From Cellulomonas sp. KRMCY2 (GTDB lineage Bacteria > Actinomycetota > Actinomycetes > Actinomycetales > Cellulomonadaceae), in assembly GCF_000526515.1 (NCBI RefSeq), contig NZ_JAGF01000001.1, positions 1,364,001-1,428,000 on the forward strand: a DNA stretch of 64,000 nt, read 5' to 3'. The translations under genes were made by a program, and so were the position numbers. Below the pieces are notes generated by a model, which was not told the DNA's origin, searched no databases, and saw only the letters and a program-made list of their open reading frames with translations. Positions 58,957 to 64,000 of the stretch are shown here, one piece after another; the first letter of the stretch is position 1; every line of letters starts with the position of its first letter.

Positions 58957-60087
58957 CTAGCCGGCGAAGCGGATCGGTACCAACAGGTACCGGTAGCTCC
59001 GGTCGTCGTCACCGTCGATGGTCCGCTGCCCGGTGAACTCGACGGGCTTGTTCGGGTGGGTGAAGGAGAACCGCACGAACTCGGTGCTCAGGGCACCCAG
59101 CCCGTCCAGTAGGAACTGCGGGTTGAACGCGACGGTGATGTCCTCGCCGTCGAGCGTGGCCTCGAGCGCCTCGGATGCCTGGGCATCGTCGCCCTGGCCC
59201 GCGTCGAGCACGACCTGTCCCTCGGTGAAGGACAGTCGGATCGGGGTGTTGCGCTCAGCGACGAGCGCGACACGCTTGGCGGCATCGGTCAGGGCCTGGG
59301 TGGTGACGACCGCGTGGATCGGCGTCTCCTCCGGGAAGAGCCGTCGGACGGCCGGGTAGTCACCGTCGACCAGCAGCGACGTCGTGTGCCGACCGCCCGC
59401 CTCGAAGCCGATCAGGTCGACACCACCACCGGCGGACAACGCAACCGTCACGCGGTCGGACCCACCGAGCGACTTGGCAGCATCGGACAACGTCCGCGCC
59501 CTGACCAGAGCGACCGACGACATGCCGGGGGACGCCGGGGTCCACCTCAGCTCGCGCAGGGCGAGCCGGTACCGGTCGGTGGCCAGGAGGGTGATCAGAT
59601 CGCCCTCGATCTCCATCCGCACACCGGTGAGCAACGGCAGGGTGTCGTCGCGGCTCGCCGCGATCGTCACCTGGGCAACGGCCTGGGTCAGGTCGTCCCC
59701 GGCGATCGTGCCGACGACGGCCGGCATCGCGGGCAGTGCCGGGTAGTCCTCGACCGGCATGGTGAGCAGCGTGAAGCGGCTGGCGCCACACGTCACCGAG
59801 ACCTTCGTCCCGTCCAGGACGACGTCGACAGGCTTCCCCGGCAGTGCACGGGAGATCTCGGCGAGCAGGCGCCCGGAGACCAGGACCGTTCCGGGCTCGC
59901 TCACGTCCGCGGCGATCTCGGACCGTGCCGACACCTCGTAGTCGAAGCTCGAGAGCTGGACGACACCTGTCGAGTCGGCCTCGAGCCGGACGCCGGCGAG
60001 GACCGGGACCGGGGGCCTGGTCGGCAGGGAGCGCGCGGTCCAGGTGACGGCTTCCGCCAGGACGTCACGGTCGACCCTGAACCTCAT
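58957..60087 (-). CDS. dnaN: DNA polymerase III beta sliding clamp
   Basis: A 376-residue clamp with three similar domains. It begins MRFRVDRDVLAEAVTWTARSL and ends SYRYLLVPIRFAG, the conserved C-terminus; TDRYRLALREL and EFVRFSFTHPNKPV are typical. ATG 60087 with GGGGAG upstream is chosen; a longer in-frame start would reach into the origin region. Confidence 0.95.
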   Translation of the reverse strand: MRFRVDRDVLAEAVTWTARSLPTRPPVPVLAGVRLEADSTGVVQLSSFDYEVSARSEIAADVSEPGTVLVSGRLLAEISRALPGKPVDVVLDGTKVSVTCGASRFTLLTMPVEDYPALPAMPAVVGTIAGDDLTQAVAQVTIAASRDDTLPLLTGVRMEIEGDLITLLATDRYRLALRELRWTPASPGMSSVALVRARTLSDAAKSLGGSDRVTVALSAGGGVDLIGFEAGGRHTTSLLVDGDYPAVRRLFPEETPIHAVVTTQALTDAAKRVALVAERNTPIRLSFTEGQVVLDAGQGDDAQASEALEATLDGEDITVAFNPQFLLDGLGALSTEFVRFSFTHPNKPVEFTGQRTIDGDDDRSYRYLLVPIRFAG

Positions 60088-60686
60088 CGGACTCCCCTTC
60101 GCACGCTTCCTCAGACACCTGGCACCCGACATCCACATCGAGCGCTGCACCGACGACGAATCTCGACGTGGTTCAGCACCGTACGCGCAGGGCACGACGT
60201 CGTGCCCTGCGTGAGCAGTGATCTGGGTGAACCCTACGCGAGAGCACCCTGGGTGGGACACCAGACATGTCATTCTGGCGAAGGTGGATCTCACATGATC
60301 GCTCGAGGTCGCTGGGGCAATGAAGGCGCTGTGGATCTCCTGATGACAAGAACAGATCGTCATCGTCATAGGGGTTGTGGAGAGTGTGTACATCGCTCGT
60401 CGTCGCAGGTCACTGGGCGGATCGGGCTGTGGACCCGGTGTTCGACAGTCCTGTTCACGATCGGCACCGACAGTGGACGGTCGATTCCTGTCCACGTGTC
60501 GTCCACCTTTCGGTGGCCTGCTGTCCACACGGTCCATGCGTGTCGTCCACCGCTGTCCACAGAGATGTCCACAGGTGTGAACAGTCGTCCTATGGGTGAT
60601 TTTTGGGGTGGTCTTTGTCGCCCGAACGTGTCGGACGCGGTGGCGTCCGGGTGCTCGGCGGTGTCGTCGCGCGCTCCGACCCGGGC
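60088..60686. other. Probable chromosomal origin oriC (dnaN-dnaA intergenic region)
   Basis: This 599-base gap has a dense set of DnaA-box-like sequences against the actinobacterial consensus TTGTCCACA. CTGTCCACA occurs at 60521-60529 and 60553-60561, ATGTCCACA at 60565-60573, and CTGTCCACG at 60488-60496. In reverse orientation there are TGTGGAGAG (60376-60384), TGTGGACCC (60428-60436) and TGTGGATCT (60330-60338). TCGTCCACC occurs twice (60499, 60543). A T-rich stretch (GGTGATTTTTGG) lies near 60595. The position between dnaN and dnaA is standard for actinobacterial origins. No gene is seen. Confidence 0.85.
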
Positions 60687-62240
60687 TCAGCCGCGGTGCT
60701 GCTGCTTGATCCGGTTGGTGAGCTCGGTGACCTGGTTGTAGATGGAGCGCCGCTCGGCCATGAGCTCACGGATCTTGCGGTTGGCGTGCATGACGGTGGT
60801 GTGATCGCGGCCGCCGAACTGCTGACCGATCTTGGGCAGGCTCATGTCGGTGAGCTCACGGCACAGGTACATCGCGATCTGACGGCCGGTGACCAGCACC
60901 CGCGAACGCGACGAGCCGCACAGGTCGTCGATGGTCAGACCGAAGTAGTTGGCCGTCTGGGCGATGATCGCCGCCGCTGTGATCTCCGCGGTGTCCTCGT
61001 CGGTGATCAGGTCCTTGAGGACGATCTCGGCCAGCGCGAGGTCCACGTGCTGCCGGTTGAGGTTCGCGAACGCTGTCACCCGGATGAGGGCACCCTCGAG
61101 CTCACGGATGTTTGTGGAGATCTTCGAGGCGATGTAGGACAGGACGTCGTCCGGCGCCTGCAGCTTCTCGTTGCCGGCCTTCTTGCGCAGGATGGCGATC
61201 CGGGTCTCGAGGTCGGGTGGCTGGACGTCGGTGATCAGTCCCCACTCGAAGCGTGACCGCATCCGGTCCTCGAAGCCGTTGAGCTGCTTCGGCGGGAGGT
61301 CGGACGTGATAACGACCTGCTTGTTGGCGTTGTGCAGCGTGTTGAAGGTGTGGAAGAACTCCTCCATCGTCTGTTCCTTGCCCTGCAGGAACTGGATGTC
61401 GTCGACGAGCAGGACGTCCACCTCGCGGTAGCGACGCTGGAAGGCGCCGGCCTTGCCCTCACCGATCGAGTTGATGAAGTCGTTGGTGAACTCCTCGGAG
61501 TTCACGTACCGGACCCGCACGCCCGGGTACAGCGAGAACGCGTAGTGACCGATCGCGTGCAGCAGGTGTGTCTTGCCCAGACCGGAGTCCCCGTAGATGA
61601 ACAGCGGGTTGTAGGCCTTGGCGGGTGCCTCGGCCACAGCGACGGCCGCGGCGTGCGCGAACCTGTTCGATGCGCCGATCACGAAGGTCTCGAAGAGGTA
61701 CTTCGGGTTGAGGCGCGCCGGCTCGACCGGGGCCTGCCGCTGGTGCTGGCTGCGACCCTGTGAGCGCTCGCCGTACGGCGGTTGGTCGCGTCGGTCGCGT
61801 CGGTCGTCGTCCCGTCCCAGGTGCGAGCCGGAGCGGTCCCGGTCCCCGCGGTCGCGGTCAGAGCCGTCGCGGTCCCGGTCGCGATCGTGGTCCCGGTCGG
61901 GCCGGTCGCTGCTCGCTCGTCCGACGTCGGCCCGATCGGTCTGCGCGGATGGTGCCCGACCACCCTCGAGCTCGAGCGCAGGGTCGACCGTCACCGCGAA
62001 GCGGGCGTCGAGGCCGAGGACCTCGGACAGGGCGTCCGTCAGCTCGTTGCGGACCCGCGACTCGAGGTAGTCCTTCGTGAACTCGTTGCCGACGGCGAGC
62101 AGGATGGTGCCGTCGAGGAGGCCGAGGGGACGTGCCAGCCGGATGAACGCGAGCTGCTGGGCGCTCGTCGCCGGATCCGTGGCGATGCGGCCGACCGCTC
62201 GGTCCCACACCTGGGCGATCGGGTCATCCTGTCCTGACAC
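60687..62240 (-). CDS. dnaA: Chromosomal replication initiator DnaA
   Basis: A 517-residue AAA+ initiator. Domain I begins after GTG 62240 ([15 protein letters not shown]). Domain II is an Asp/Arg-rich linker (residues about 110-150, [15 protein letters not shown]). Domain III has Walker [19 protein letters not shown], Walker [16 protein letters not shown] and the arginine-finger region. Domain IV has the DNA-binding signature [20 protein letters not shown] lies 8 bases before the GTG. The frame extends another 248 codons upstream into the rpmH promoter region, with no similarity. Confidence 0.96.
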   Translation of the reverse strand: MSGQDDPIAQVWDRAVGRIATDPATSAQQLAFIRLARPLGLLDGTILLAVGNEFTKDYLESRVRNELTDALSEVLGLDARFAVTVDPALELEGGRAPSAQTDRADVGRASSDRPDRDHDRDRDRDGSDRDRGDRDRSGSHLGRDDDRRDRRDQPPYGERSQGRSQHQRQAPVEPARLNPKYLFETFVIGASNRFAHAAAVAVAEAPAKAYNPLFIYGDSGLGKTHLLHAIGHYAFSLYPGVRVRYVNSEEFTNDFINSIGEGKAGAFQRRYREVDVLLVDDIQFLQGKEQTMEEFFHTFNTLHNANKQVVITSDLPPKQLNGFEDRMRSRFEWGLITDVQPPDLETRIAILRKKAGNEKLQAPDDVLSYIASKISTNIRELEGALIRVTAFANLNRQHVDLALAEIVLKDLITDEDTAEITAAAIIAQTANYFGLTIDDLCGSSRSRVLVTGRQIAMYLCRELTDMSLPKIGQQFGGRDHTTVMHANRKIRELMAERRSIYNQVTELTNRIKQQHRG

Positions 62241-62315
62241 CTGAAGGCTCCTGATGTGCTTGCGGAAGGCAGAGGAATGGCATGGATCTGTGCCGAAGTC
62301 TCGCACGCCGCACCA

Positions 62316-62336
62316 TGATCCACACAGTTGTCCACA
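62316..62336. promoter_or_regulatory. DnaA boxes upstream of dnaA
   Basis: TTGTCCACA (62328-62336) is a perfect actinobacterial DnaA box, and TGATCCACA (62316-62324) a weaker one, 75-95 bases before the dnaA start. They suggest autoregulation or a second part of the origin. The whole divergent region 62241-62710 shows no gene; it must also contain the rpmH promoter, which I could not place with confidence. Confidence 0.7.
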
Positions 62337-62710
62337 AGCTGTGCGCCCACGGCGGGCAGGGTGGGGCCTTGGTTCGGTCGAGTGATGGCACGTCTCGGCG
62401 GCGGGGTGTGCCGCGGACTGCCCCATATGGTCCTCGGTGTGTCGCTGCCCCGAATCGGCCGTTCGGGTGCAGTCTGTAGGGTTCGGATCGAGGACGACAC
62501 CCGTCACGGCCGTTTGACCCTGTGGGCTGTGCCGCGTACCGTGACACAGCCGTTCTCGACGGCTCCTGTCTGCGTGCCCGCGCGCATGTGAGTGCTCCCA
62601 CCGTCTTGGTGTGGAGCCCGGCGCCTGGTGCGATCCTGGACACGGGCTCGGGAGTGGCACGACTGTCCGCCGTCCGGGCGGTGACCTGAACCAACCTTGT
62701 GGAGTCTGAA

Positions 62711-62848
62711 GTGACGAAGCGCACCTTCCAGCCGAACAACCGGCGTCGGGCAAAGACCCATGGCTTCCGGCTGCGCATGCGCACCCGGGCCGGCCGCGCG
62801 ATCCTCGCTGCTCGCCGGCGCAAGGGTCGCGAAGAGCTGTCTGCCTGA
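62711..62848 (+). CDS. rpmH: Ribosomal protein L34
   Basis: A 45-residue protein beginning [20 protein letters not shown] and ending [12 protein letters not shown], the full bL34 pattern. GTG start at 62711. It begins the rpmH-rnpA-yidD-yidC operon, divergent from dnaA, as in most bacteria. Confidence 0.97.
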   Translation: MTKRTFQPNNRRRAKTHGFRLRMRTRAGRAILAARRRKGREELSA

Positions 62849-62857
62849 CCTTCTCGG

Positions 62858-63220
62858 GTGCTGCCTGCCGCACTGCGGATGCGCCGGTCCGAGGACTTCG
62901 CGCTGACGATCCGTCGTGGGACCCGAGCGGGTCGCTCGACACTCGTCGTGCACTGTCGGGCGGTGCCGGAGCAGGACGGCGCACGCGTGGGGTTCGTCGT
63001 GGCCAAGGCGGTCGGCGGCGCTGTGGTCCGTAACAGGGTCAGACGGAGGTTGCGAGGCGTGGTGGTCGAGCAGATGAACTCCCTGCCGAGCGGCGCCGAC
63101 GTGGTCGTGCGCGCACTCACCCCGGCAGCGAGCGCCAGCTACCTCGAGCTCGTCGAGGACTACCGGTCCGCGCTGACCGCTGCGGTTCGTCGGCTCGACG
63201 ACCGTGCGAGCCGGACATGA
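62858..63220 (+). CDS. rnpA: Ribonuclease P protein component
   Basis: A 120-residue RnpA protein assisting RNase P in tRNA 5' maturation. It has [41 protein letters not shown] (the RNR signature) and [15 protein letters not shown] start 9 bases after rpmH. Confidence 0.94.
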   Translation: MLPAALRMRRSEDFALTIRRGTRAGRSTLVVHCRAVPEQDGARVGFVVAKAVGGAVVRNRVRRRLRGVVVEQMNSLPSGADVVVRALTPAASASYLELVEDYRSALTAAVRRLDDRASRT

Positions 63221-63558
63221 GCATCACCGGGACGATCGCCGGAGCACCCGCACAGGCCCTGAGCCTTGTCAGGCGCACACCCGGGGCCATCCTCATCGGC
63301 TTGCTGTGGGTCTACCAGCACCTGATCTCCCCCTTGACCGGCCCGACCTGCCGCTACTACCCGAGCTGTTCGCAGTACGCCCTGGTCGCTGTCCAGCGCC
63401 ATGGCGCGCTCCGCGGCACCTGGCTCGCGATCCGCCGGCTCGGTCGTTGCCACCCGTGGACGGCCGGCGGCGTCGACGACGTCCCACCCGCGCGCGGTCC
63501 GCAGAAGTCCCCCCACGAGCACGGGCACGCTGATCCAACGAGGAGCTCCACGCGATGA
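63217..63558 (+). CDS. yidD: Membrane protein insertion efficiency factor YidD
   Basis: A 113-residue protein with the YidD core [26 protein letters not shown] and [17 protein letters not shown]. It helps YidC-dependent insertion. Starts overlap rnpA by 4 bases and the end overlaps yidC by 4. Confidence 0.94.
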   Translation: MSITGTIAGAPAQALSLVRRTPGAILIGLLWVYQHLISPLTGPTCRYYPSCSQYALVAVQRHGALRGTWLAIRRLGRCHPWTAGGVDDVPPARGPQKSPHEHGHADPTRSSTR

Positions 63559-64000
63559 TCGACAACATCCTCTGGCCGTTGAAGGTGGCCGTGGCCTGGC
63601 TCATGGTCCAGTTCCACTCGGTGCTGACGACCCTGGGGCTGCCGTCGGAGTCAGGTGTGACCTGGGCCCTGTCGATCGTCGGCCTGGTGGTCGTGATCCG
63701 GATCCTGCTGATCCCGTTGTTCGTCAAGCAGATCAAGGCCTCTCGCGGCATGCAGCTCTTGGCCCCCGAGATGCAGGTGATCCAGAAGAAGTACAAGGGC
63801 AAGACGGATCCGGCGTCGCGTGAGGCGATGAGCCGGGAGACGATGGAGCTCTACCGCAAGCACGGGACGAACCCGTTCTCGTCCTGTCTGCCGATCCTGG
63901 CCCAGTCCCCCATCTTCTTCGCCCTGTTCCGCGTGCTCTACTCGCTCGGTGACGTGGCCGCCGGTACCTACCAGGGCGGCGCGCGGGACAGCATCGGCCC
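63555..64000 (+). CDS. yidC: Membrane insertase YidC, N-terminal part (cut by window edge)
   Basis: Membrane protein insertase of the YidC/Oxa1 family. About 148 residues are visible: first helix region [23 protein letters not shown], then [31 protein letters not shown], the cytoplasmic helical hairpin ([16 protein letters not shown]) and [27 protein letters not shown] precedes ATG 63555. The gene continues past base 64000. Confidence 0.95.
   Translation, partial: MIDNILWPLKVAVAWLMVQFHSVLTTLGLPSESGVTWALSIVGLVVVIRILLIPLFVKQIKASRGMQLLAPEMQVIQKKYKGKTDPASREAMSRETMELYRKHGTNPFSSCLPILAQSPIFFALFRVLYSLGDVAAGTYQGGARDSIG

Overview
The window is about 64 kb of very GC-rich actinobacterial chromosome and most resembles Cellulomonas or a close relative in the Micrococcales. 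The evidence is the order dnaA-dnaN-gnd-recF-dciA-gyrB-gyrA-DUF3566, the fhaA-fhaB-pstP-rodA-pbpA-pknA-pknB block, a polar-type flagellar cluster with fliW, and many plant-polysaccharide glycoside hydrolases. The genus is inferred from content and was not tested by a database search.

Layout. 1-5.2 kb: end of a flagellar locus. A truncated FliA/WhiG-type sigma factor reads leftward; flgN-flgK-flgL-fliW and an EAL-HDOD protein read rightward from FliA-type promoters. 5.2-32.1 kb: a carbohydrate island. It holds two paralogous LacI regulators, a secreted GH53 galactanase, GH2 and GH42 beta-galactosidases, a GH1 beta-glycosidase, a GH51 arabinofuranosidase, two complete sugar ABC importers (binding lipoprotein plus two permeases, no ATPase), and a ThuA-like protein. 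I read it as a locus for the galactan and arabinan side chains of pectin. Inside it, 22.6-25.0 kb looks worn: a frameshifted GH42 C-terminus, a frameshifted AspT-type transporter and a fragment of an ABC ATPase lie together beside an intact DrrA/DrrB-like exporter pair.

32.2-46.4 kb: tRNA-Leu, then the cell-wall growth and Ser/Thr kinase operon, ending at a strong terminator. Convergent genes follow: pabA/trpG, a DUF881 protein, crgA, a rhomboid protease, a cyclophilin and an alanine-rich 18-residue-repeat protein. 46.4-49.5 kb: a degenerate GH10 xylanase, a small membrane protein, and a chemoreceptor with its own FliA-type promoter. 49.5-64 kb: tRNA-Ala, the 39-residue DLW-39 protein, tRNA-Ile and the replication-initiation region, transcribed leftward from dnaA. 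On the other side of dnaA, rpmH-rnpA-yidD-yidC read rightward. DnaA-box clusters lie between dnaN and dnaA (probable oriC) and just upstream of dnaA.

How the parts work together. The sugar island has recurring palindromic LacI-type operators. A CTGTGA-N4-TCACAG family sits at the galactanase, first importer and ThuA promoters. A CelR-like box lies upstream of the first LacI gene. A GTTAGCGCTAAC palindrome lies just downstream of a good sigma-70 promoter for the second importer and GH51. The motility parts share a TCAC-N15-GCCGAT promoter, which also settles the start of the chemoreceptor. No CRISPR array, rRNA operon, insertion sequence or prophage was seen.
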